NCBI RefSeq assembly: GCF_900116445.1
Contig: NZ_FPBH01000018.1
Location: 1 to 64,000 of the forward strand
Length of the DNA: 64,000 bases
Direction of reading: 5' to 3'
Source: Paraburkholderia aspalathi
Lineage (GTDB): Bacteria > Pseudomonadota > Gammaproteobacteria > Burkholderiales > Burkholderiaceae
This document shows, piece after piece, positions 17,689-25,995 of the stretch. Each line of letters starts with the position of its first letter. Position 1 is the stretch's first letter. Under the pieces are notes generated by a model that made no database searches, had not been told where the DNA came from, and worked only from the letters and a program-made list of their open reading frames with translations. The position numbers and the translations under genes were made by a program.

Positions 17689-20049
17689 TCAGCTATTGGT
17701 GCTCGTGCTGGACACGCTGCTGGTACTGTCGACATCGTGCACGTGGCGATGACCCTTCATACCGCATACGCCGAAGCGTTCGAGCAGCGCCGGAATCGCT
17801 TCGACCGGCACCGGACGCGAGAACAGGAAGCCCTGCGCCTCGATATGGCCGAGCGCGGCGAGCCACGCAATCTGCTCTTCGGTCTCCGTGCCTTCGACCA
17901 CCACCGTGAGTCCGAGCGAACGCGCCAGGTTGACGATCGCGGTGACCATCACGCAGACACTGCGGTCGCCGGGAATCGCCTGGACGAACGAGCGGTCCAC
18001 CTTCAGCGTGTCGACCGAGAAGCGATTCAGGTAGGACAGCGACGAATAGCCTGTGCCGAAGTCGTCGAGCGCGATGCGCACGCCGAGGCGCTTCAACGCG
18101 AAGATTTTCTCCGACACGAGCTCGGGATATTCCATCATCGCCGTCTCGGTGATTTCGAGTTCGAGGCGGCGCGCGGAGATGCCGCTTTCCTCGATCGCGT
18201 GTGAGATGGTTTCGTACAGATCGCCGCGCCAGAACTGCACCGCGGAGATGTTCACCGCGAGCGAGAGCGTGTCGTAGCCCTGTTGCTGCCACAACGCCAG
18301 TTGGCGGCACGCGGTCTCGATCACGAAGTCGCCGATGGGCACGATCAAACCGGTCGATTCGGCGACCGGAATGAATTCGTTGGCCGGGATCAAACCGTGT
18401 TGCGGATGGTTCCAGCGCACCAGCGCTTCGAAACCGGTGATGCAGCGGCGCGTCAGATCGATCTTCGGCTGATAGGCGAGGAACAACTGGCCTTCAGCGA
18501 GCGCGACGCGCAGTTGCTGCTCCCACTTCATCAAGTGGTCCGCGCGGTGCGACAACTGTGGCGAATAGAACTGGTAGCAGTTCTTGCCCGCATCTTTCGC
18601 GCTGTACATCGCGAGGTCGGCTTTTTTCAGCAGGTCGATCTCGCTTTCGTTGGCAACCGAGTAGAGCGCGATGCCGATGCTCGCGTGCAACACGAACGAG
18701 CTGCCGCGCACTTCGAAAGGCTTGGAGAATGCTTCGGCGGCCGCTTCGGCGAGCGTGACGGCGCGCTTCTCGACGTCGTCGCCCTTGATCACCACGACGA
18801 ACTCGTCGCCGCCGATGCGGCTCAAGGCGCCGCCGTCGCCGACTGCGGTAGCGAGACGCGAGGCCGTCATTTGCAGCACGATGTCGCCGGCGTTGTGGCC
18901 TAGCGTGTCGTTGACGGTCTTGAAGTTGTCCAGGTCGATGAAAAGAATCGCGAGGCGCCCGAGATTGGAATGCTGCGCCACGTCGTGCCGCAGTGTTTGC
19001 AGCGTCGCATAGCGATTGCGCAGACCGGTCAGCAGATCGTACTCGACCAGATGCGTCATCTCGCGTTCGCGTCCGAGCAGCTTGCCGATCAAGCCGGTGG
19101 CCACCGCGAAGAAGCTCAGCATGGCGAGCGAGATGAAGCCCGCCATCAGCAGGTAGACGTTGCGCGTGTGGTTGTAGTCGGCGAATTCTTCGGCTTGCGA
19201 CAGACCGACCAGCACGCCGAGCGGATAGCCGTCGATATGGCGGTAGGAGACGATACGCGTGACGTTGTCGATCGAATCGACGTAGGTGCCCGACACATGC
19301 TCTGAGGTCGGATACGAGCCGCTCGCCGAGAACGAACCGCTGGCGGTGTCGACGCTGCCCGTGCGGCGCGCGAGCACCGTGCCGTTGTCCGAGATCACCG
19401 CGATCACGCCTTCACGGCCGATGGCCGCGTTGTTGTAAAAGTCGCTGGTGAAATAGCTCGGGTCTTCGGAGACCACCACGACGCCCGCGAACGAGCCGTC
19501 GGGATGATTCAGCCGCCGTGTCATCTGCAAGGTCCAGTGGCCGGATACGCGGCCGAGCACGGGCTTGCTGATATACAACTGGTCGTCGTTTTCGTGTTCG
19601 TGGACCTTGAAGTGTTCGCGGTCCGACAGGTCGATGTGTTTGGGATTGAGTTCAGCCGTGTTGGCGATCAGCGTGCCGTGCTCGTCGATCAGCGACACCT
19701 GCACGAGCGTCTCGCTTTGCACCACGCCTTTTTCCACCGTGCTGGAGAGATCGAAATGATTCGGCGTTTTTTCGAACTCGTATTTGACGAAGCGGGTGAT
19801 CTGGTCGACCTGGTGAATTGCCTTGACCGTGTGCTGCTCCAGCGCCGCGGAGAGAATCGCGGCAGAGGCCATCGCCTCGCGATTCGTGGCTTCCTTTTCA
19901 ACCGACAGGCGCGCGAAGATCACAGTCCAAAGCAGGATCAGCACCAGCACGCCGAGCGCCGGAATGGCGAGCAGGGCACGACGGCGCGACACAGCAGGGT
20001 CGCGGCGGGGTTTGGCTTCGCGCTGGTCGGAGAAGCGGAACTGGCTCAT
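17689..20049 (-). CDS. Membrane GGDEF-EAL cyclic-di-GMP protein with Cache domain
   Basis: A protein of about 786 residues starting at the ATG at 20049 (MSQFRFSD). The first transmembrane helix is about 28-50 (LAIPALGVLVLILLWTVIF). A periplasmic dCache-like sensor (about 55-295) follows, then a second helix (YLLMAGFISLAMLSFF). The GGDEF domain keeps an intact GGDEF (RIGGDEFVVV), so cyclase activity is possible. The EAL domain keeps EAL (FEALVRWNH), the ExT segment ITETAMMEY and DDFGTGYSSL, so phosphodiesterase activity is also possible. Which dominates cannot be told. The tail is Ser/Thr-rich. It has no obvious operon partner; the signal is probably an extracellular small molecule. Confidence 0.92.
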   Translation of the reverse strand: MSQFRFSDQREAKPRRDPAVSRRRALLAIPALGVLVLILLWTVIFARLSVEKEATNREAMASAAILSAALEQHTVKAIHQVDQITRFVKYEFEKTPNHFDLSSTVEKGVVQSETLVQVSLIDEHGTLIANTAELNPKHIDLSDREHFKVHEHENDDQLYISKPVLGRVSGHWTLQMTRRLNHPDGSFAGVVVVSEDPSYFTSDFYNNAAIGREGVIAVISDNGTVLARRTGSVDTASGSFSASGSYPTSEHVSGTYVDSIDNVTRIVSYRHIDGYPLGVLVGLSQAEEFADYNHTRNVYLLMAGFISLAMLSFFAVATGLIGKLLGREREMTHLVEYDLLTGLRNRYATLQTLRHDVAQHSNLGRLAILFIDLDNFKTVNDTLGHNAGDIVLQMTASRLATAVGDGGALSRIGGDEFVVVIKGDDVEKRAVTLAEAAAEAFSKPFEVRGSSFVLHASIGIALYSVANESEIDLLKKADLAMYSAKDAGKNCYQFYSPQLSHRADHLMKWEQQLRVALAEGQLFLAYQPKIDLTRRCITGFEALVRWNHPQHGLIPANEFIPVAESTGLIVPIGDFVIETACRQLALWQQQGYDTLSLAVNISAVQFWRGDLYETISHAIEESGISARRLELEITETAMMEYPELVSEKIFALKRLGVRIALDDFGTGYSSLSYLNRFSVDTLKVDRSFVQAIPGDRSVCVMVTAIVNLARSLGLTVVVEGTETEEQIAWLAALGHIEAQGFLFSRPVPVEAIPALLERFGVCGMKGHRHVHDVDSTSSVSSTSTNS

Positions 20050-20518
20050 CGGGCGGCCCGTTCCCTGGTGCCGGCCAGTTGCAACTGCGCGAGCATTGAC
20101 TGCGCTAATTTCATGGGTGGCTGCATGGTGACCAAGGTGCCGGGACTGCTGCGCAGGGGAAGGGAGCGTGGCGTCGTGCCTGACCATCCGCAGGTCATCG
20201 GGTACGTTTCGATATTACTTAATGCCACTGGATTAAGGAAGAGTCCTCGCATCGGGTATACGCGGGCGCGACAGGGCGTGCCGTCCGGCTGAATTCGCAG
20301 CCGGCGCAGCCAGCCATGGGGCTGCGGCCTGGCACTTGTTTTCGAATATTTCATCGGGATATGGAATTCAGGTGTGCCAGGCCTCTCGTCATGCATGGCG
20401 CATTAATCGCGCAAAAGGTGCGGCATTTTGTTGTTAAGCGTGGCTTGAAGCGGCAAAACACGGCCGGCGCTCAGCAGCAGGCCGGCGCGCGCGAACCCGC
20501 AATCGAGCGCTGCGCCGT
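20050..20518. other. Intergenic region
   Basis: This must contain the promoter of the GGDEF-EAL gene and the 3' end of the PhzF-like transcript. No gene, RNA or strong hairpin was recognised. Confidence 0.3.
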
Positions 20519-21430
20519 TCATGGCAAGCGGAACGTGCCGTCGACGATCGTCACCGACGGCCCACCGATCCACGTTTTGCCGGCGTCGTCGTCGTAGTGC
20601 ACCGAAACGTTGCCGGCACGGCCCAACACGGTGCCTTGGCGGGCCGTGTAGTGTGCGCCGGGGCGCAATTGCTGGGCGCTCAGCAGGCCCGCGAGTGCGG
20701 CATTCGCGCTGCCCGTCACCGGATCTTCGCCCACACCGAAGCGGCCGCCTGACATCAGGCACCGTACCTCGAAGGTGGCCGGGCCGTCAGCGTCGTGCGG
20801 TCCATAGACGGCAAGGCCGTGGGTGTCCATCGCATGGACGAGGTCGGCGAGCGCGGCGGCATCGGGCTCGAGCGCGAGGCAATCGCGCGCTGAATTGACG
20901 CGTACCACGAGCCATGGCGCACCATTGTCGACCGCGCAGGGCGTCGCGCTGAAGTCGATCGCATCGCTACGTAAAGCCATAGTGAGCGCCGCGTACCGAT
21001 CCTGGGGAAGCGCTGTGACGCGCGCAGGCGGGGCGGCGAATGCCCATGTCTCCTGTGCTTCACCGGTCGATTCAGCCGGCGCCTTCAGCGCCTTCAATTC
21101 GATGAGACCCACGCCGCATTGCTGGATCAGCTTGCCAGCCTGTTTCGGCCGGTACCCGCTTTCGAGCAGCGCATGCGCGGTGCCGAGTGTCGGATGACCA
21201 GCGAACGGCAACTCGCCATGCGTCGTGAAGATACGCACGCGATAGTCGGCAGCCGGGTCGGTCGGCTTCAGCAGGAAGGTCGTTTCGGAAAGATTGGTCC
21301 AGTGCGCGATGGCCTGCATCTGATCGGCATCGAGTGCATCGGCATCGAACACGACTGCAAGCGGATTGCCTTTGAACGGTACCGACGTGAACACGTCGAC
21401 TTGTTTGAAACGAACGGTGTGAGCGGTCAT
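20519..21430 (-). CDS. PhzF-family isomerase/epimerase-like protein
   Basis: The protein has 303 residues and the two-domain diaminopimelate-epimerase-like fold of PhzF proteins. Seen: QVDVFTSVPFKGNPLAVV at the N-terminus, NLSETTFLL carrying the catalytic Glu, RIFTTHGELPFAGHPTLG, and near the C-terminus GVGEDPVTGSANAALAGLL. The start is the ATG at 21430 (MTAHTVRF); the longer upstream frame has no support. The substrate is unknown, and this is not evidence for phenazine synthesis because no other phz gene is present. It is the last gene of a minus-strand cluster with a RidA-like protein, an aminotransferase and a glyoxalase-like protein. Confidence 0.88.
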   Translation of the reverse strand: MTAHTVRFKQVDVFTSVPFKGNPLAVVFDADALDADQMQAIAHWTNLSETTFLLKPTDPAADYRVRIFTTHGELPFAGHPTLGTAHALLESGYRPKQAGKLIQQCGVGLIELKALKAPAESTGEAQETWAFAAPPARVTALPQDRYAALTMALRSDAIDFSATPCAVDNGAPWLVVRVNSARDCLALEPDAAALADLVHAMDTHGLAVYGPHDADGPATFEVRCLMSGGRFGVGEDPVTGSANAALAGLLSAQQLRPGAHYTARQGTVLGRAGNVSVHYDDDAGKTWIGGPSVTIVDGTFRLP

Positions 21431-21611
21431 CAGGCGCAGTCCGGCGAATCCGGCAGATTGATAGGGTTGGCGGATTCTATCTGGTGACAAAGGAACGATC
21501 TACCTCGCCACAAATGCAAAACGCGCCGCAGGTGACAGACACCTCGCGACGCGTTCAGGACGCTCGGTACGACCGGCCGGGCGAACCGGCGGCCGAACCT
21601 GTTGGCGGTTG

Positions 21612-22076
21612 TTATTCGACTTCGGCGATCATCTCGATCTCGACGCATGCGCCGAGCGGAATCTGCGCCACGCCGAACGCCGAGCGCGCATGCTTGCCGC
21701 GCTCGCCGAACACGTCTGCGATCAGTTCGGAGGCGCCGTTGGTCACCAGATGCTGCTCGGTGAACTCAAGCGTCGAGTTGACGAGGCTCATCAGCTTGAC
21801 GATGCGCGTGACGCGGTTCAGGTCGCCCACATGCGCATGCAGCGTGGCGAGCAGGTCGATCGCGATGGAACGCGCTGCGGCCTTGCCTTCTTCGGTAGTG
21901 AGGGTGGCGCCGAGCTTGCCGGCCCATACCTTGCCGTCTTTCTTCGCGATGTGGCCCGACAGGTATACCGTGTTGCCGCTTTGCGCGCTCATCACATAGG
22001 CGGCTGCCGGCGCGCCTGCGCTCGGCAGTTCGATGCCCAGTTCCTTAAGCTTGTCGTACACGTTTGATTGAGCCAT
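21612..22076 (-). CDS. RidA/YjgF-family protein
   Basis: The protein has 154 residues. It has the YjgF-like pattern of the longer subgroup: YVMSAQSGNTVYLSGHIAKK, a middle TRIVKLMSLVNST, and GKHARSAFGVAQIPLGACVEIE with the conserved Arg at RSAFG. RidA enzymes hydrolyse reactive enamine/imine intermediates released by PLP enzymes, and a PLP aminotransferase gene lies 63 bases upstream, which suits that role. The protein is longer than E. coli RidA (128 residues), so it belongs to a different subfamily and its substrate may differ. Confidence 0.88.
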   Translation of the reverse strand: MAQSNVYDKLKELGIELPSAGAPAAAYVMSAQSGNTVYLSGHIAKKDGKVWAGKLGATLTTEEGKAAARSIAIDLLATLHAHVGDLNRVTRIVKLMSLVNSTLEFTEQHLVTNGASELIADVFGERGKHARSAFGVAQIPLGACVEIEMIAEVE

Positions 22077-22139
22077 GGTGTGTCCTTGGTCGGTAGTGAA
22101 CAGTAATGAAATTCGGTGGCGCGAGTTGGTCGGGACAGC

Positions 22140-23336
22140 TTAGACCTTCGCGCGGATCAGTGCCGCGAGACGCGACATGCCTTCGTCGATCTTGGCCGGC
22201 GGCACCGTGACGAACGACAGGCGCAGCGTGTTGTGCTGGGCTTCGCTCGCAAAGAACGGACCGCCCGGCACGAACGCCACATTCTGCGCGACGGCTTCTT
22301 CGAGCAGCTTCATGCTGTCGATCTGCGCGGGCAGATTCACCCACACGAACATGCCGCCTTCCGGCCGGTTCCAGCTTACGCCTTCCGGCATGTAGCGTTC
22401 GAGAGCAGCCAGCATCGCCGCGCATTGATCGCGGTACAGCTCGCGAATGGTCGGCACGTGCGTGTCGAGGAAGCCGTCCTTGATCACTTCGTACACGATG
22501 CGTTGTGTGAAGCTCGGCGTGTGCAGATCGGTGGCTTGCTTGGCCTGCACGAGCTTGAAGATCAACTCTTCGGGCGCAATGATGTAGCCGACCCGCAGGC
22601 CCGGCGCCAGCACCTTCGAGAACGAGCCGAGATGGACGATGTGATCCGGCGCCATCGACAGCATGGTGGGCAGCGGTTCGCCCGCGTAGTCGAGCGCGCC
22701 GTAGGGATCGTCTTCGATCACCGGGAACGGCGCGGTCTTCGCAAACGCGGCCAATGCGCGGCGGCGTTCGACCGGCAGGCGGCGGCCCGTCGGATTCTGG
22801 AAATTCGGTTGTGCGTACAGGAGGCGTGCGCCGGCTGTCAGCTCGGGCGTGAGCGCTTCGGGAATCAGGCCTTGCTCGTCGGTCGGCACCTGCACGTAGC
22901 GCGGTTCGTACATCGAGAACGATTGCAGCGCGCCGAGGTAGGTCGGCGTTTCGACCAGCACGGGGCTGTTCGGGCATACCAGCACTTTGCCGAGCAGATC
23001 GAGCGCTTGCTGCGAGCCGGTCGTGATGAGTACCTGCGAAGGACGAATCTGCGCGCCGTTCACCGAATAGCGTTGCGCGATCCATTCACGCAGCGGCAGA
23101 TAGCCTTCGGTCGCGCTGTATTGCAAGGCCGCGGCGGGCGCGTCGCGCAGAATGCGGTCGGATGCTTCGCGCATGCGCTCGGCCGGGAAGGTTGCCGGCG
23201 AGGGCAGGCCGCCCGCGAACGAAATGACTTCGGGCCGTTCCGTGACTTTCAGGATCTCGCGAATCGCCGAGCTCGTGAGCTTGCGTGCGCGTTCGGACAG
23301 TTGCCACGTGGGGGCTTTCAAGTCGCTTTGGTCCAT
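22140..23336 (-). CDS. PLP-dependent aminotransferase, LysN-like
   Basis: The protein has 398 residues, fold type I, class I/II. Visible motifs: VISFAGGLPSPATFP at the N-terminus (typical of 2-aminoadipate/aromatic aminotransferases), YAQPNFQNPTG (Asn contacting the cofactor), VIEDDPYGALDY (Asp and Tyr), and HLGSFSKVLAPGLRVGYI with the Schiff-base lysine in SFSK. The C-terminal WVNL...RLSF includes the carboxylate-binding Arg. The amino donor/acceptor pair cannot be told from sequence. It belongs to the cluster divergent from the MocR-type regulator at 24381, and such regulators often control nearby aminotransferases. Confidence 0.92.
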   Translation of the reverse strand: MDQSDLKAPTWQLSERARKLTSSAIREILKVTERPEVISFAGGLPSPATFPAERMREASDRILRDAPAAALQYSATEGYLPLREWIAQRYSVNGAQIRPSQVLITTGSQQALDLLGKVLVCPNSPVLVETPTYLGALQSFSMYEPRYVQVPTDEQGLIPEALTPELTAGARLLYAQPNFQNPTGRRLPVERRRALAAFAKTAPFPVIEDDPYGALDYAGEPLPTMLSMAPDHIVHLGSFSKVLAPGLRVGYIIAPEELIFKLVQAKQATDLHTPSFTQRIVYEVIKDGFLDTHVPTIRELYRDQCAAMLAALERYMPEGVSWNRPEGGMFVWVNLPAQIDSMKLLEEAVAQNVAFVPGGPFFASEAQHNTLRLSFVTVPPAKIDEGMSRLAALIRAKV

Positions 23337-23411
23337 GGTCTCCTCTGCTGGTTTGTCTGGAACTGGTCAAAACTTCAATTATCGCGCGAGTCGACGGCCC
23401 ACGCGCGCTGC

Positions 23412-24101
23412 TTATTTAAGGGTCCGTAGACCCTCGGGTGTCTCAAACTCGGCGACGAGCGCCGCCGCGCCGTCCGTGGACTCGAGTGCGATCAGGTGCG
23501 CCGCGCCCAGCCAGTGCAATTGCGCGGCAATTACGTCGGCCTGTGGATGGACTGCTTTCAAAGCTTTCAGTGCAATGCCCGTTTCATCCAATACCGCCGA
23601 CGGGTGCTTCGGCGTGTCCCACTGGATCAGCGTCGGCAGTACGCCGTCGCCGGCGCCTTGCCACGCGGGGAAGGCGCCATCGTCAGGCACCGACAGGCTC
23701 CACGTGAAATCGCCGCGCGTCATCGGCACGATCGGTGCAATGCGCTGCGGATACTGCGTTTGCCATGCGCCGAGCTGCTTCGGCCGTTCGACTCGGGCAA
23801 CCCAGTGCGACAGGTATGGGCCTTTTTCGAGCCGCGCTTGCGTCGCCGGATCGTCGAGGGCGAACAGGCGGGCACGGGGCGAGGCGCCATCCGCGGGTTC
23901 TGCCGCCTGCGGGTCGATCGCGATCACTTCCAGATACACGCCGCCCCATAGATTCAGCAGACGATTGTGCGTGCGCATCAGCGGATGCGCGCCGCCGCCG
24001 GCCGGTGCGACGCCGAGCGTGTCGGCAACGTACTGCGTGCCCTCGTCGAGGGTACGGGCGGAAATCACGAGGTGATCGAGGCGGAGCAAATGGGCAGTCA
24101 T
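23412..24101 (-). CDS. VOC/glyoxalase-like domain protein
   Basis: The protein has 229 residues and resembles Glyoxalase_3-type proteins: LRLDHLVISARTLDEGTQYV opens the first module, and GTHNRL-like MRTHNRLLNLWGGVYLEVI carries the likely metal His and Glu. The second half (WSLSVPDDG, then LIQWDTPKHPSA) continues the fold. It is the first gene of the minus-strand cluster, 75 bases before the aminotransferase gene, and its promoter must lie in the 279 bases shared with the regulator gene. Its substrate is unknown. Confidence 0.85.
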   Translation of the reverse strand: MTAHLLRLDHLVISARTLDEGTQYVADTLGVAPAGGGAHPLMRTHNRLLNLWGGVYLEVIAIDPQAAEPADGASPRARLFALDDPATQARLEKGPYLSHWVARVERPKQLGAWQTQYPQRIAPIVPMTRGDFTWSLSVPDDGAFPAWQGAGDGVLPTLIQWDTPKHPSAVLDETGIALKALKAVHPQADVIAAQLHWLGAAHLIALESTDGAAALVAEFETPEGLRTLK

Positions 24102-24292
24102 GGCGGATCAGGAAAACGGTTTCTGCGGTAGGCCGGGACGTGCGCCGGGTGCGGCAGCAGCGTTGCCGGGGTCGTAAGCATAACCGTTTGCCGGGTCGGC
24201 GGGCCAGGCGGATGGCGTTTGGGCGGGTCTTGCCCGAGTTCGCTTGTGAGCGGCGGGATGCAACCCGGGCCGCTTCATCATCCGTTGCTTAT

Positions 24293-24316
24293 CTTAAATG
24301 TAGCCTTAAATGTAGC
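24293..24316. repeat. Perfect 12-bp tandem repeat in divergent promoter region
   Basis: CTTAAATGTAGC occurs twice head-to-tail (24293-24304 and 24305-24316). It stands upstream of the regulator gene and between the divergent transcripts, where it may be a regulator site or part of a promoter. Confidence 0.5.
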
Positions 24317-24334
24317 GGCGGCGACCGGCACAGT

Positions 24335-24368
24335 AACGGTACAATCGATTCGATACCGTTCGGTACAG
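24335..24368 (+). promoter_or_regulatory. Likely MocR operator
   Basis: CGGTACA occurs twice in direct orientation (24337-24343 and 24361-24367), 24 bp apart. AACGGTA (24335-24341) is also inverted as TACCGTT (24354-24360). Two direct repeats about two helical turns apart, plus an inverted half, is the operator layout described for MocR regulators such as PdxR and GabR. It ends 12 bases before the regulator's start codon, so autoregulation is likely. Confidence 0.5.
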
Positions 24369-24380
24369 TTGGAGTCCGTT

Positions 24381-25835
24381 ATGTCCGTCCCGCTTACCCA
24401 GATTCCCACGCCTCACGACACGACGTCGCTGACGCTGGTCGAGCAGCTCGTCCAGTGGGCGCGCCGCCGCATCGAGGAGCGCGTGTTCCGTCCCGGCATG
24501 CGCATGCCGTCGATCCGCAAGCTGGCGCTGGACAAGGGCGTGTCGCGCTTCACCGTGGTCGAGGCGTATGAGCGGCTGGTGGCGCAGGGCTACCTGGAGT
24601 CGCGGCGCGGCTCCGGCTTCTATGTGCGCGAACGCTTGGGCGCTGCGCCGACGGCCGAGATCCGCACGATCGCCGCAGCGGCGCCCGCGCCGGCCACGAT
24701 CGATGTCGTCTGGCTGCTGCGCAATATGTTGCATACGGGCGCGCGCCCCGAGCGCAGTCCTGGCCTCGGCTACTTGCCGGGCCGCTGGCTCGACGGCGAT
24801 CTGATCACCAACGCGCTGCGCACGCTCGGCCGGCAAAGCGGCGCGCAGATGCTCGGCATCGGCACGCCGCAAGGCTTTTTGCCGCTGCGCCAGCAGTTGC
24901 AGACGCGGCTTGAGGAGCTGGAAATCGGCGCTTCGCCGGATCAGATTGTGATGGTCTCCGGCATCACCCAGGCGATCGATCTGATTTCGCGGATTTACGT
25001 GAAGCCGGGCGATGCGGTGATCGTCGGCGATCCGGCCTGGTTTCAGATGTTCGGGCGCTTCGCGTCGCAGGGCGCGCGGCTGGTCGGCATGCCGTACACC
25101 CCGGATGGGCCGGACCTCGACGCGCTCGAGTCGCTGGTCGAGACCTGGCGGCCGAAAATGCTGGTGATCAATTCGGTGCTGCAGAATCCCACCGGCACCT
25201 CGCTCACGGCCGCGCAGGCGTTCCGCATTCTGCGTCTCGCCGAGGCCTACGATTTCATCGTCGTCGAAGACGATATTTACGGCGATCTGTGCCCGCCGAG
25301 CTATCCGGGCACGCGCCTCGCGAGCCTCGACCAGTTGAAGCGCGTGATCTACCTGAGCAGCTTTTCGAAGACGCTCGCGCCCAATCTGCGCGTGGGTTTT
25401 ATCGCCGCCGCGCCTGAAGTGGCCACGGCCGTCAGCGATCAGAAAATGCTGGTCGGCATGACGAGCCCCGAACTGAACGAGCGCGTGCTCTACAAGATTC
25501 TCACCGAGGGCCATTACCGCCGGCACGTCGAGCGGCTGCGCGCGCGGCTCGATGGCGTGCGCGAAAAATCGGTGCGGATGCTCGAAAAGACCGGCATGAA
25601 GCTGTTTCTGACGCCCGCGGCGGGCATGTTCCTGTGGGCCGACACGGGCGTCGATGCGAGCGCGCTCGCGGCCGCCGGCCACGAAGAAGGCTTTCTGCTG
25701 ACGCCGGGTAGCCTGTTTTCTCCGCAGCAATCGCCCACCACGTGGATGCGTTTCAATATCGCCAACTGCGGCGATCCGGAGCTGTCGACGTTCCTGTGCC
25801 GCTATCTCGACAGTGTCTCGCGGCGCGCCTCTTGA
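24381..25835 (+). CDS. MocR-type transcriptional regulator (GntR wHTH + aminotransferase)
   Basis: The protein has 484 residues. The N-terminal winged helix (about 20-90) has MRMPSIRKLALDKGVSRFTV and AYERLVAQGYLESRRGSGFY, the GntR signature. The rest is a fold-type-I aminotransferase domain: QNPTGTSL, VVEDDIYGDL, and YLSSFSKTLAPNLRVGF with the PLP lysine. Such proteins sense an amino compound through PLP and bind direct-repeat operators. The ATG at 24381 follows GGAG and is preferred to upstream in-frame starts. It is divergent from the VOC/aminotransferase/RidA/PhzF cluster, its likely target. Confidence 0.92.
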   Translation: MSVPLTQIPTPHDTTSLTLVEQLVQWARRRIEERVFRPGMRMPSIRKLALDKGVSRFTVVEAYERLVAQGYLESRRGSGFYVRERLGAAPTAEIRTIAAAAPAPATIDVVWLLRNMLHTGARPERSPGLGYLPGRWLDGDLITNALRTLGRQSGAQMLGIGTPQGFLPLRQQLQTRLEELEIGASPDQIVMVSGITQAIDLISRIYVKPGDAVIVGDPAWFQMFGRFASQGARLVGMPYTPDGPDLDALESLVETWRPKMLVINSVLQNPTGTSLTAAQAFRILRLAEAYDFIVVEDDIYGDLCPPSYPGTRLASLDQLKRVIYLSSFSKTLAPNLRVGFIAAAPEVATAVSDQKMLVGMTSPELNERVLYKILTEGHYRRHVERLRARLDGVREKSVRMLEKTGMKLFLTPAAGMFLWADTGVDASALAAAGHEEGFLLTPGSLFSPQQSPTTWMRFNIANCGDPELSTFLCRYLDSVSRRAS

Positions 25836-25995
25836 AACCGCGCCGGGCTGCCCCAACTTAGCGGCGACACGGCAATCCGGCCATCCGGCGGCACGGTCCC
25901 GGCGGCCAAGGAGAGGCCCAAGTGGGCCCAAGCGGTTCGCGGCCGTGCGCCACGCCTGACTAGAACCCCATTCGTAACAGAGAGGAAGTCCGACC

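Noticed and set aside
22116..23429. 437-codon plus-strand frame opposite the aminotransferase gene
   Set aside because: Shadow frame; no motif, and the minus strand encodes a complete PLP enzyme.
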